Shown here: piece by piece, positions 34,333-44,441 of the stretch | Layout of the letters: every line of letters starts with the position of its first letter | Numbering within the stretch: position 1 is the stretch's first letter | NCBI RefSeq assembly: GCF_026343295.1 | Contig: NZ_JAPELY010000003.1 | Coordinates: 186,001 to 250,000 of the forward strand | Source: Streptomyces sp. NBC_00083 | GTDB taxonomy: Bacteria; Actinomycetota; Actinomycetes; Streptomycetales; Streptomycetaceae | Length of the DNA stretch: 64,000 nucleotides | Reading direction: 5' to 3' | Notes under the pieces: model-generated | Database searches by the model: none | What the model saw: only the letters and a program-made list of their open reading frames with translations | What the model was told of the DNA's origin: nothing | Translations under genes and position numbers: made by a program

Positions 34333-35331
34333 ATGGATTTCGGACTCGTCCTGCAGACCGACCCGCCGGCCGCCCAGGTCATCAGCCTCATGAAGCGGGC
34401 CGAGCGCAACGGCTTCCGCTACGGCTGGACCTTCGACTCGTCGGTGCTCTGGCAGGAGCCCTTCGTCATCTACAGCCAGATCCTGGCCAACACCCGCCGG
34501 CTGACCGTGGGCCCCATGGTCACCAACCCCGGCACCCGCACCTGGGAGGTGACCGCCTCCACCTTCGCCACCCTCAACGACATGTACGGCAACCGCACCG
34601 TCTGCGGCATCGGGCGCGGCGACTCGGCGATGCGGGTCGCCGGCCGCAAGCCCAACACCCTGGCCAGGCTCGGCGACGCGATCGGCGTCATCCGTGACCT
34701 CGCCGAAGGCCGGGAGGCCGAGGTCGACGGCCAGCCCCTCAAGCTGCCCTGGGTCAAGGACGGCAAGCTGCCCGTCTGGATGGCCGCGTACGGGCCGAAG
34801 GCGCTCGCCCTCGCCGGAGAGAAGGCCGACGGCTTCATCCTGCAGCTCGCCGACCCCTTCCTCACCGAATGGATGGTGAAGGCGGTCCGCACGGCCGCGT
34901 CCGACGCGGGCCGCGACCCGGACTCGCTCACGATCTGCGTCGCCGCGCCCGCCTACGTCGGCGACGACCTGGCCCACGCCCGCGAGCAGTGCCGCTGGTT
35001 CGGCGGCATGGTCGGCAACCACGTCGCCGACCTGGTCTCCCGTTACGGAGAGCACTCCGGTCTCGTGCCGGAGGCCCTCACCGCGTACATCAAGCAGCGC
35101 CAGGGGTACGACTACAGCCACCACGGCCGCACCGGGAACCCCGACACCGCCTTCGTGCCCGACGAGATCGTGGACCGCTTCTGCCTGCTCGGCCCCGTCG
35201 AGGCGCACATCGAGAAGCTGAAGGCACTGCGCGACCTCGGCGTGGACCAGTTCGCGGTGTACGCCATGCACGACGCCCGCGAGGCCGTCATCGACGCCTA
35301 CGGCGAGAAGATCGTGCCCGCCCTGCGCTGA
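34333..35331 (+). CDS. F420-type LLM oxidoreductase of the hydantoin/pyrimidine operon
   Basis: 332 aa, ATG 34333. A TIM-barrel luciferase-like protein of the F420-dependent group: MDFGLVLQTDPPAAQVISLMKRAERNGFRYGWTFDSSVLWQEPFV, LTVGPMVTNPGTRTWEVTASTFATLNDMYGNRTVCGIGRGDSAMR, PVWMAAYGPKALALAGEKADGFILQLADP. The pattern, close to methylenetetrahydromethanopterin reductase, matches the family I recall as TIGR03842, found beside dihydropyrimidinase genes. It sits 12 nt after hydA. No dihydropyrimidine dehydrogenase is in the window, so this enzyme could reduce uracil/thymine with F420H2, or oxidise a product. Reaction not established; family assignment fairly sure. Confidence 0.85.
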   Translation: MDFGLVLQTDPPAAQVISLMKRAERNGFRYGWTFDSSVLWQEPFVIYSQILANTRRLTVGPMVTNPGTRTWEVTASTFATLNDMYGNRTVCGIGRGDSAMRVAGRKPNTLARLGDAIGVIRDLAEGREAEVDGQPLKLPWVKDGKLPVWMAAYGPKALALAGEKADGFILQLADPFLTEWMVKAVRTAASDAGRDPDSLTICVAAPAYVGDDLAHAREQCRWFGGMVGNHVADLVSRYGEHSGLVPEALTAYIKQRQGYDYSHHGRTGNPDTAFVPDEIVDRFCLLGPVEAHIEKLKALRDLGVDQFAVYAMHDAREAVIDAYGEKIVPALR

Positions 35332-35403
35332 CCCTGCTCCGCCCAACTGCCCTGCCAGCACGGCCTGTTCGCTCACCCCTCCCCCCGGACGAATGGCCTG
35401 CCC

Positions 35404-36957
<1,554 letters not shown>

Positions 36958-37846
36958 GCGTCGACGGCCCGCTGCCAGGCGTCGGGGCCGCCCGCCAGGG
37001 GCCAGCCGCGGGTCAGGGCTGCGGAGTCTTCGAGCGCGGTGAGGTCCGCGGCGAACCTGCGGGACTCGTGCGCGATCAGCAGGGCGGAGAGCGGCCCGCC
37101 CTCCCTCTCCCGGGCCCGTACGTGCTCTTGGTACCCCTCGACGCGACGGCCCATCGCCTGCCCGGCCCAGCCGTCCGGCACGGCGCGCGTCAGGACGAGC
37201 AGCTCCGGGCGGCCGCCCTCCGCGAGCGCGGCCGTAAGGCGGTCGTGGCCGTCGAGCACGACGGGGGAGTTGAGGCCGCTGATCCACCACAGGAGCACCG
37301 GGGGCAGCACGCCCTCGCGGTACTGGCGCCGGTAGGCCTTCACGCGCGGGGCGTCGGGCGCGGACAGCCGGCGCAGCGGCAGCAGATCGCGGGCGTCCTC
37401 CACGGGGTCGCCGTAGCCGAACCAGGTGAGATGGCCGCGTTCGGGGTCGTGCGCCAGGAGCTTGGGCCAGTTGGCGTCCGCGAACCAGCCCGGCAGCGAG
37501 TCGAGCAGCCGCCAGTCCCCCTCGTGCAGCGGCCCGTCGGTGCTCGCCCGCAGGGCCGCGCGGAAGTGGTGCGACCAGCGGCCCGGCGCGTCCCGCGACG
37601 CGGCGAACGCACGGGCCCGCTCGGCCCGCAGCGGCGGCACGGGCGACACGTAACGGCCCGTCCTCGCGTAGTGCAGCCCCCGATGGGTGACCCGCTGCAC
37701 CCCGAAAAGCACCGGCTCCGCGCCCTGGCGCACCATCAGCCGCCCGCCCGACACGGTCTCCACCCGCAGCGGCGGCACGGCGGGCCCGTCGATCCGCAGC
37801 GGCAGCCGCTCACCCATGCAGACCGCTCCCCTTCCCCCGGCGCCCT

Positions 37847-38902
37847 CTACGGGACGCGCGCCGTCCACTCCCGCGTGGCGAACTTGGCCGCCGCGAGCTC
37901 ACGTGCCCGCGCCATCTCCTCGTCCGTGACGCCTCCCGCGCCCAGACCGTACCGGGCGCGGAACGACGCGATCATCCGCTCGATCACGGCCTCGCGCGCG
38001 AGGCCGGTCTGCCGCCGCAGCGGATCGACGCGCTTCTTCGCGCTCCGCGTGCCCTTGTCGGAGAGCTTCTCCTTGCCGATGCGCAGCACGTCCGTCATCT
38101 TGTCCGCGTCGATGTCGTACGCCATCGTCACGTGGTGCAGCACCGCGCCGCCGTCCGCGACCATCCGCTTCTGCGCCGCCCCGGCGATCTTGCCGGCCTC
38201 GGTCGCGATGTCGTTGAGCGGCTGGTACCAGGCCTTGATCCCCATGTCGCCGAGCGCGCCGAGCACCCAGTCGTCGAGATAGGCGTAGCTGTCCGCGAAC
38301 GACAGGCCCTGCACGAGGGCGTCGGGCACCGAGAGCGAGTACGTGATGGTGTTGCCGGGCTCGATGAACATGGCGCCGCCGCCGCTGATCCGCCGCACGA
38401 CCGTGATGCCGTGGCGTGCGGCGCCCTCGGGGTCGACCTCGTTGCGCAGCGACTGGAAGCTGCCGATGACCACGGCGGGCGCGCCCCACTCCCACACCCG
38501 CAGTGTGGGCGGGCGCCGGCCGGCCGCGACCTCGGCGGTGATCACCTCGTCGAGCGCCATGTGCAGCGCGGGCTCCTGCGGGCCGTCGTGGATCAGCTGC
38601 CAGTCGTAGTCGTTCCAGTCGGTGGCATGGGCGAGCGCCCGGCGCACGGCGACCGCGACGCCGTCGGACGACAACCCGTACATGGCGGTGCCGGGCGGCA
38701 GTGCCGCGTCGATACGGGCCGAGAGACCGGCCGCCGTGGTGTCGGCCGGGGCGCCTTCCAGGGCGCCGTCGATCGCCTCGATCGCCTCGTCGGGTTCGAG
38801 GAAGAAGTCGCCCGCGACCCGCACGTCCCGCAGGACCCCGTCGCGGACCTCCAGATCGACGACGACGAGCTTGCCGCCGGGGACCTTGTATTCGCCGTGC
38901 AC
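37847..38902 (-). CDS. lplA: Lipoate-protein ligase A with N-terminal accessory domain
   Basis: 351 aa, ATG 38902. The catalytic biotin/lipoyl transferase domain spans about 100-340: HMALDEVITAEVAAG, LRVWEWGAPAVVIGSFQSLRNEVD, RRISGGGAMFIEPGNTITYS (the RRxSGGGxxx signature), and EAGKIAGAAQKRM with the conserved Lys. It activates lipoate with ATP and attaches it to lipoyl domains of 2-oxoacid dehydrogenases and GcvH. The first 95 residues (MHGEYKVPGGKLVVVDLEVRDGVLRDVRVAGDFFLEP..DALEGAP) are the small accessory domain that in E. coli LplA is C-terminal, so the order is permuted. 29 nt upstream of the ParB-like gene start; probably co-transcribed. Confidence 0.88.
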   Translation of the reverse strand: MHGEYKVPGGKLVVVDLEVRDGVLRDVRVAGDFFLEPDEAIEAIDGALEGAPADTTAAGLSARIDAALPPGTAMYGLSSDGVAVAVRRALAHATDWNDYDWQLIHDGPQEPALHMALDEVITAEVAAGRRPPTLRVWEWGAPAVVIGSFQSLRNEVDPEGAARHGITVVRRISGGGAMFIEPGNTITYSLSVPDALVQGLSFADSYAYLDDWVLGALGDMGIKAWYQPLNDIATEAGKIAGAAQKRMVADGGAVLHHVTMAYDIDADKMTDVLRIGKEKLSDKGTRSAKKRVDPLRRQTGLAREAVIERMIASFRARYGLGAGGVTDEEMARARELAAAKFATREWTARVP

Positions 38903-39114
38903 CGTTGTGCCTCCCTCTGCCCTCTGCTCCGAGCGGGTTCAACGGTAATCCGACGCGCATCTGTTCCGCCCCGCGCCGCCCCGCGCCGGCCTGCTGGGCC
39001 CCGCAGGGCACGGCGCGGGTGTTCCGACCGGGATTCACGCCGGGGCCGTGCGCTGTTCACCCGGGGATCCGGTGGGGCTCGCCCGTTGTCAGTGCCGCGT
39101 GCTTTCCTGGACAC

Positions 39115-39951
39115 ATGATCGACGAAGGTTTTCTCGCAGAGGGCGCGGACGGACCGGCAGTGGTGGAAGAGGCGGTCCGCAAGGCGGCTGCCGCCGAAAT
39201 CATGCCGCGCTTCCGGCAGCTCGCCGTGCACGAAATCGTCGAGAAGAACGGCCCGCACGACCTCGTGACGGTCGCCGACCGGCTGGCGGAGGAACATCTG
39301 ACCGCAGCCCTCACGGCGATACTGCCCGGCTCGGTCGTCGTCGGCGAGGAAGCCGTCCACGCCGACCCGGCGGTGTACGAGGCGCTGCGCGGCGACGCGC
39401 CGGTGTGGATCGTCGACCCGGTCGACGGCACCCGCCAGTTCGTCCGCGGCGAAGCCGGATTCTGCACCCTGGTCGCCCTCGCCCACCACGGCGAGCTCCT
39501 CGCCTCCTGGACGTACGCACCGGCCCTCGACGAGATGGCCGTGGCGGTCCGCGGCCGGGGCGCCACCCTCAACGGCGAGCCGCTGCACGCCGGTTCACCC
39601 GACCCGGGCGCGGTGCTCCGCGTCGCCACCTCCCACCCCGACTACACGACACCCGAGCAGAAGCAGGCCCTCCTGAGCCTGCGCACCGACGGCGTGGAGG
39701 CAGTGCCCTGCGGCTCGGCCGGCCTCGAATACCTGGCGATCGCGCGCGGCGAGCTCGACGCGCTGGCGTTCTCCTGGGAGTACGCGTGGGACCACGCGGC
39801 GGGGCTGCTCCTGGTCGCCGAGGCGGGCGGCGCGCAGACCACGGTCGCCGGGGTGCCGTTCCGCATCACCGGGGGCAACGCGCTGCCGTTCACGGCGGCG
39901 CGTGACGGGGCGACGGCGGACCGGGTGCGGGGGCTGCTCGCGGGGGAGTGA
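39115..39951 (+). CDS. Inositol monophosphatase-family phosphatase
   Basis: 278 aa, ATG 39115. Li-sensitive phosphatase fold with metal-site motifs GEEAV (Glu), WIVDPVDGTRQFVRG (DPxDGT) and the C-terminal YAWDHAAGLLLVAEAGG (WDxAAG), plus KNGPHDLVTVADRLAEEHL at the start. Substrate may be inositol phosphate, histidinol phosphate or a 3',5'-bisphosphate; the sequence does not decide. It diverges from lplA over 212 bp without an obvious promoter. Stands alone, cytoplasmic, Mg-dependent. Confidence 0.88.
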   Translation: MIDEGFLAEGADGPAVVEEAVRKAAAAEIMPRFRQLAVHEIVEKNGPHDLVTVADRLAEEHLTAALTAILPGSVVVGEEAVHADPAVYEALRGDAPVWIVDPVDGTRQFVRGEAGFCTLVALAHHGELLASWTYAPALDEMAVAVRGRGATLNGEPLHAGSPDPGAVLRVATSHPDYTTPEQKQALLSLRTDGVEAVPCGSAGLEYLAIARGELDALAFSWEYAWDHAAGLLLVAEAGGAQTTVAGVPFRITGGNALPFTAARDGATADRVRGLLAGE

Positions 39952-40095
39952 GGGAGAAGGGGGTTCCGGTCACCGAGCACCGGCGCTCAAGGCGGAGTCC
40001 GGCCGCGAGTTCACCGGCCGCACACCACCCCCGGCGGGATCGCCGGTGCGCCGGAATATCCTGTGGGTCCCTGGCCGTGGCGTGAGGAGTCCGAG

Positions 40096-41520
40096 GTGGC
40101 GTCGATGATCGATGCAGTCGTCGTGGGGGCGGGCCCCAACGGGCTGACCGCCGCCGTCGAACTGGCCAGGAGGGGACTGCGAGTCGAGGTCTTCGAGGCC
40201 AAGGACACCGTGGGCGGCGGCGCGAGGACGGAGGAGCTCACCCTCCCCGGCTTCCGCCACGATCCGTGCTCCGCGGTCCACCCGCTGGGCATCGGCTCGC
40301 CGGTCTTCGGCACCATGCCGCTGAAGCGGTACGGGCTCGAATGGCTGCACCCCGAGCTGCCGATGGCGCACCCCTTCGACGACGGCACGGCCGCGGTGCT
40401 GTCCCGCTCGGTCGCCGAGACCGCGGCCTCCTTCGGACCGCGCGACGCCGGCACGTACCGCCGCCTGATCGCCCCCTTCCTCGGCAAGTGGGACGTCCTG
40501 GCACGGGACTTCATGTCGCTGCCGTCGACCGCGCTGCCGCGCGACCCGGTCGGCCTCGCCCGGTTCGGCGCGGTGGGCCTGCCGCCGTACAGCTGGCTGA
40601 TGCGCCGCTTCCACGACGACCGGGCGCGGGCCCTGATGGCCGGGCTCGTCGCCCATGTCATCGCCCCGCTGGGCGGCATCGCCACCTCGGGCGTCGGCAT
40701 GCTCTTCGCGCTCGCCGCGCACGAGAAGGGCTGGCCGCTGCCGCGCGGCGGCTCCCAGTCGATCTCCGACGCGCTCGCCGCGTACCTGGGCGACCTGGGC
40801 GGGGTCGTCCACACCGGGTTCGAGGTGAAGCGCCTGGACGACCTGCCGCCGGCCCGCGCCTACCTCTTCGACACCTCGCCGACCGCCCTCGCCCGGATCG
40901 CGGGTCTGGGCCGCGCCTACGACGGCTACACGTACGGCGCCGCCGCCTTCAAGATCGACTACGCCCTTGACGGGCCCGTGCCGTGGACCGCGAAGGAGGC
41001 CCGGGTCGCCGGCACGGTCCAGATCGGGCCGTCGAGCCGCGAGATCGGCGCCGCGCTCACCCAGGCCTCCAGCGGCACGGCACCGCGGACGCCGTTCCTG
41101 ATCACGGCCCAGCCGAGCCTCGTCGACCCCTCCCGCGCGCCCGAGGGGAAGCACGTGTTCTGGGCGTACGGTCACGTGCCCAACGGGTGGGAGGGCGACT
41201 TGACGGACGCCATGGAGCGGCAGATCGAGCGGTTCGCGCCCGGATTCCGCGACCGGGTCCTGGCACGGGCGATCGCGGGGCCGCCCCAACTCGCCGCGCG
41301 CAACGCCAATTACGTCGGCGGGGACATCGCCTGCGGCGCGGCCCGCGGCCTCCAGCTGCTGCTCCGCCCGAAGATCTCCCTCTTCCCGTACGCGACCCGG
41401 CACCCCTCGGTGTTCCTGTGCTCCTCGGCGGCCTGGCCCGGCCCCGGTGTGCACGGCATGTCCGGCCACAACGCGGCGAAGGCCGTGTGGCGCGGCCTGC
41501 GCACGGAGGGCCGGCGATGA
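40096..41520 (+). CDS. FAD-dependent oxidoreductase (phytoene-desaturase/amine-oxidase type)
   Basis: 474 aa from GTG 40096, with AGGAG 6 nt upstream; ATG 40105 is an alternative. The N-terminus is a dinucleotide fold IDAVVVGAGPNGLTAAVELARRGLRVEVFEAKDTVGGGARTEELTLPGF, typical of CrtI/amine oxidases. The body includes LMRRFHDDRARALMAGLVAHVIAPLGGIATSGVGMLFALAAHEKGWPLPRGGSQSISDALAAYL and the C-terminal FAD loop WPGPGVHGMSGHNAAKAVW. The substrate is not clear; there is no carotenoid gene nearby, and it falls in the 'NAD(P)/FAD-dependent oxidoreductase' group common in actinomycetes. Coupled to a macrodomain protein by an ATGA overlap. Confidence 0.85.
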   Translation: MASMIDAVVVGAGPNGLTAAVELARRGLRVEVFEAKDTVGGGARTEELTLPGFRHDPCSAVHPLGIGSPVFGTMPLKRYGLEWLHPELPMAHPFDDGTAAVLSRSVAETAASFGPRDAGTYRRLIAPFLGKWDVLARDFMSLPSTALPRDPVGLARFGAVGLPPYSWLMRRFHDDRARALMAGLVAHVIAPLGGIATSGVGMLFALAAHEKGWPLPRGGSQSISDALAAYLGDLGGVVHTGFEVKRLDDLPPARAYLFDTSPTALARIAGLGRAYDGYTYGAAAFKIDYALDGPVPWTAKEARVAGTVQIGPSSREIGAALTQASSGTAPRTPFLITAQPSLVDPSRAPEGKHVFWAYGHVPNGWEGDLTDAMERQIERFAPGFRDRVLARAIAGPPQLAARNANYVGGDIACGAARGLQLLLRPKISLFPYATRHPSVFLCSSAAWPGPGVHGMSGHNAAKAVWRGLRTEGRR

Positions 41521-42068
41521 CGGGGGCTCGGGCGGAGATCGTCCTGGTGCGCGGCGACATCACCGAGCAGGAGGTGGACGTCGTCGTCAACGCGGCGAAC
41601 TCCTCGCTGCTGGGCGGGGGCGGGGTGGACGGCGCGATCCACCGCCGCGGCGGCCCGGCCATCCTGGCCGCATGCCGCGCGCTCCGGGCCTCGCACTACG
41701 GCAAGGGCCTCAAGACGGGCCGGGCGGTCGCCACGACAGCGGGGTTGCTCCCCGCCCGCCATGTGATCCACACGGTCGGCCCCGTCTGGTCGAAGACGGA
41801 GGACCGCAGCGCGCTGCTGGTCTCCTGCTACCGCGAATCGCTGGCGCTGGCACGGGAGTTGGGCGCGGAAAGCATCGCCTTCCCCGCCATCTCGACCGGC
41901 ATCTACGGCTGGCCGATGCGCGACGGAGCCGACATCGCCGTAGCCACGGCCCGTGCCCACGGGATCGCCCCGCTGAAGGAGATCCGCTTCGTCCTCTTCG
42001 ACACGACGGCGTACGAAACCTTCGCCGAGTCCCTCCGCCTCGAACCCCCGGACCAACCCCCCGCCTAA
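41517..42068 (+). CDS. Macrodomain protein (O-acetyl-ADP-ribose deacetylase-type)
   Basis: 183 aa, ATG 41517 overlapping the oxidoreductase stop. A complete macrodomain: VLVRGDITEQEVDVVVNAANSSLLGGGGVDGAIHRRGGPAILAACRAL, GRAVATTAGLLPARHVIHTVGPVW, and SIAFPAISTGIYGWPMRDGADIA. NAANxxLxGGGGVDGAIH and STGIYGxP are the ADP-ribose binding and catalytic segments of the MacroD/YmdB group. It would hydrolyse O-acetyl-ADP-ribose or mono-ADP-ribosyl esters, or bind RNA-linked ADP-ribose. Coupling to an FAD oxidoreductase is unusual; a stress or NAD-metabolism link is possible. Confidence 0.93.
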   Translation: MTGARAEIVLVRGDITEQEVDVVVNAANSSLLGGGGVDGAIHRRGGPAILAACRALRASHYGKGLKTGRAVATTAGLLPARHVIHTVGPVWSKTEDRSALLVSCYRESLALARELGAESIAFPAISTGIYGWPMRDGADIAVATARAHGIAPLKEIRFVLFDTTAYETFAESLRLEPPDQPPA

Positions 42069-42370
42069 CAGCCGCACCGACGAAGCGAGCCGGATCGGAC
42101 GCGAGCAACCGTGAAGGGTCCGCGGCCGACCGAGCGGTTTAGGGGCGCGGGGAACTGCGCGAGCACCCCAGCACGGTCCGCGGCCCGAAGGGCATGGACG
42201 CCCCCCCGCGACACAGGGGGCTCGGGGCGCAGCAACGCTGCACAGGGGGGCGCGGGGCCCAGCCCTGCCCGGTGGAGAGGGGCCCGGGGCCGAACCCCGC
42301 TCCCCGGCCCCGCAAGGCCCATGTCGGATTCTCGCCAGCGAGAACCCGCCCCGTGCCGGATCCTGAACCC
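42069..42370. other. 302-bp intergenic region with interspersed repeat
   Basis: No gene is seen. A Streptomyces-type interspersed element, with core GGGGCGCGGGGAACTGCGCG at 42142-42161, sits in the left part and is the same core as the array at 54225. The right part has GC-rich runs (CCCCCCCGC, GGGGGGCGCGGGG). A third recurring stretch, GGATTCTCGCCAGCGAGAA (hairpin TTCTCGC-CA-GCGAGAA at 42332-42347), lies about 25 bp before the Ada-AlkA start. Confidence 0.6.
42142..42161 (+). repeat. Interspersed repeat core (same as 54225 array)
   Basis: GGGGCGCGGGGAACTGCGCG, preceded by TTTA and followed by AGCACCCC. The identical 20-mer recurs in the 105-bp tandem array near 54225. It is the sort of short GC-rich element scattered many times in Streptomyces intergenic DNA. 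Confidence 0.7.
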
Positions 42371-43864
42371 ATGGCCCCCGTAGCCCCCACTCCCATGCAC
42401 GCCGACACGGACCGCTGCGTCCGAGCCGTCCAGTCCAAGGACGCCCGCTTTGACGGCTGGTTCTTCACCGCCGTCCTCACCACCCGCATCTACTGCCGTC
42501 CCAGCTGCCCCGTCGTGCCGCCCAAGGTCGAGAACATGACCTTCTACCCCAGCGCGGCCGCGTGCCAGCAGGCGGGGTTCCGGGCCTGCAAGCGGTGCCG
42601 CCCCGACACGACCCCGGGCTCCCCGGAGTGGAACGCCCGCGCCGACACCGTCGCGCGCGCGATGCGGCTCATCCAGGACGGCGTCGTCGACCGCGAGGGC
42701 GTGCCGGGGCTCGCGTCCCGCCTCGGCTACAGCGCCCGCCAGATCGAGCGTCAGCTCCTCGCCGAGCTGGGCGCCGGCCCGCTGGCCCTGGCCAGGGCGC
42801 AGCGCGCCCAGACCGCACGGCTCCTCATCGAGACGACCCCGCTGCCCATGGCCGAGGTCGCGTTCGCGGCCGGGTTCGCCTCGATCCGTACCTTCAACGA
42901 CACCGTCCGCGAGGTGTTCGCCCTCGCCCCGACGGAGCTGCGGGCCCGCGCCGCCCGGGGCATCGGGCGCCAGACGCCGGGCGCCATCACGCTGCGGCTC
43001 CCCTTCCGGGCCCCGCTCACCCCCGACAACCTCTTCGGCCACCTCGCCGCGACGGGCGTCCCGGGTGTGGAGGAGTGGCGCGACGGCGCGTTCCGCCGCA
43101 CGCTCTCCCTCCCGTACGGACACGGCATCGCCCAGCTCACCCCGCAGCCCGACCACATCGGCTGTGTGCTCCACCTCACCGACCTGCGCGATCTCACCAT
43201 CGCCATCAGCAGGTGCCGCTGGATGCTCGACCTGGACGCCGACCCCGTCGCCGTGGACGACCGGCTGCGCACCGACCCCTCGCTCGCGCCGCTCGTCGAC
43301 AAGGCGCCGGGACGACGGGTGCCGCGCACGGTCGACGCCGCCGAGTTCGCGGTGCGGGCGGTGCTCGGCCAGCAGGTCTCGACGGCCGCCGCCCGCACCC
43401 ACGCCGCCCGGCTCGTGCGCGCGCACGGCCAGTCCGTCGACGACCCGGCGGGCGGCCTCACCCACCTCTTCCCGACACCCGCCCAACTCGCGGAGATCGA
43501 CCCCGACACCCTGGCCCTGCCGCGCAGCCGCCGCACCACCCTCACCACGCTCGTCGCCGCGCTCGCCGACGGCACCCTCAAGCTCGGCCTCGACAGCGAC
43601 TGGGACCTGGCCCGCGCCCGGCTCATGGAGCTGCCCGGCTTCGGTCCCTGGACCGTCGAGGTGATCGCGATGCGGGCGCTCGGCGACCCGGACGCCTTCC
43701 TGCCGACCGACCTCGGCATGCGCCGGGCCGCCCAGAACCTGGGTCTTCCGGCCACGCCCGCCGCGCTCGTCGGGCGCGCCGCCGCCTGGCGCCCCTGGCG
43801 GGCCTACGCCGTCCAGTACCTCTGGGCGACCGAGGACCACGCCATCAACTACCTTCCCGCATAG
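42371..43864 (+). CDS. alkA: Ada-AlkA fusion: methyl-phosphotriester/HTH regulator plus 3-methyladenine glycosylase
   Basis: 497 aa from ATG 42371; an in-frame ATG at 42395 is a good alternative and neither has a strong Shine-Dalgarno site. Order: Ada N-domain with Zn cysteines (RIYCRPSCPVVPP and RACKRCRPD), AraC-type HTH (VPGLASRLGYSARQIERQLLAELGAGPLALARAQRAQTARLLIETT), then AlkA glycosylase with the HhH motif LMELPGFGPWTVEVIAM and catalytic Asp in FLPTDLGMRR. It senses alkylated DNA phosphate, activates repair genes, and excises 3-methyladenine. Ogt follows 27 nt later, so the two form an alkylation-repair operon. Confidence 0.93.
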   Translation: MAPVAPTPMHADTDRCVRAVQSKDARFDGWFFTAVLTTRIYCRPSCPVVPPKVENMTFYPSAAACQQAGFRACKRCRPDTTPGSPEWNARADTVARAMRLIQDGVVDREGVPGLASRLGYSARQIERQLLAELGAGPLALARAQRAQTARLLIETTPLPMAEVAFAAGFASIRTFNDTVREVFALAPTELRARAARGIGRQTPGAITLRLPFRAPLTPDNLFGHLAATGVPGVEEWRDGAFRRTLSLPYGHGIAQLTPQPDHIGCVLHLTDLRDLTIAISRCRWMLDLDADPVAVDDRLRTDPSLAPLVDKAPGRRVPRTVDAAEFAVRAVLGQQVSTAAARTHAARLVRAHGQSVDDPAGGLTHLFPTPAQLAEIDPDTLALPRSRRTTLTTLVAALADGTLKLGLDSDWDLARARLMELPGFGPWTVEVIAMRALGDPDAFLPTDLGMRRAAQNLGLPATPAALVGRAAAWRPWRAYAVQYLWATEDHAINYLPA

Positions 43865-43891
43865 GGGAGTCGAGCCTTGAGGAAGTCAACC

Positions 43892-44389
43892 GTGCACATC
43901 ACCCACACCGTCGTCGACAGCCCCTACGGCCCGCTCACCCTCGTCGCGGCCGACGGCGTCCTCAGCCGCCTCTCCATGGAGGACCAGCGCCACCGTCCGC
44001 CGCAGGAGACCTTCGGGGAGCGCGCCGACGACGGTCCCTTCCCCGAGGTGATCCGCCAGCTCCGGGCGTACTTCGCCGGTGAACTCACCAGGTTCGAGCT
44101 GGACTTGGCCATGCTGGGCACACCGTTCCAGCAGCGCGTCTGGCGAGAGCTCCAGAGGATTCCGTACGGAGAGACCCGCTCCTACGGCGAACTCGCCGAA
44201 GCGCTCGGCAGCCCGAAGGCCTCTCGCGCGGTGGGCCTCGCGAACGGCAGGAACCCGGTCGGCATCATCGTCCCGTGCCATCGCGTCATCGGCGCGAACG
44301 GCAGCCTGACCGGCTACGGCGGCGGCCTCGACCGCAAGCAGCGCCTGCTCGCCTTCGAGCGCGGCAAGCCGGAGGACGCGCTGTTCTGA
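43892..44389 (+). CDS. ogt: Methylated-DNA--protein-cysteine methyltransferase
   Basis: 165 aa from GTG 43892, with GAGGAAG about 8 nt upstream; a TTG at 43877 with its own GGGGAG is possible. Conserved FQQRVWRELQRIPYGETRSYGELAEALGSPKASRAVGLANGRNPVGIIVPCHRVIGANGSLTGYGGG: helix-turn-helix Arg finger region and acceptor Cys in PCHRV. It transfers the O6-methyl of guanine to itself and is inactivated. The Ada-like regulator upstream likely controls it. Convergent with a kinase gene, 52 nt apart with a terminator-like hairpin between. Confidence 0.94.
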   Translation: MHITHTVVDSPYGPLTLVAADGVLSRLSMEDQRHRPPQETFGERADDGPFPEVIRQLRAYFAGELTRFELDLAMLGTPFQQRVWRELQRIPYGETRSYGELAEALGSPKASRAVGLANGRNPVGIIVPCHRVIGANGSLTGYGGGLDRKQRLLAFERGKPEDALF

Positions 44390-44405
44390 GGGCCGGCCGA
44401 GCGGA

Positions 44406-44431
44406 CCGGGTCCCGTGTGCGCGGGTCCCGG
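44406..44431. terminator. Hairpin between convergent ogt and kinase genes
   Basis: CCGGGTCCCG (44406-44415), 6-nt loop, CGGGTCCCGG (44422-44431): a 10-bp stem with one mismatched pair. It is placed after the ogt stop (44389) and before the kinase stop (44442); no long T-run follows on either strand. Confidence 0.4.
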
Positions 44432-44441
44432 CCGCCTGTCC

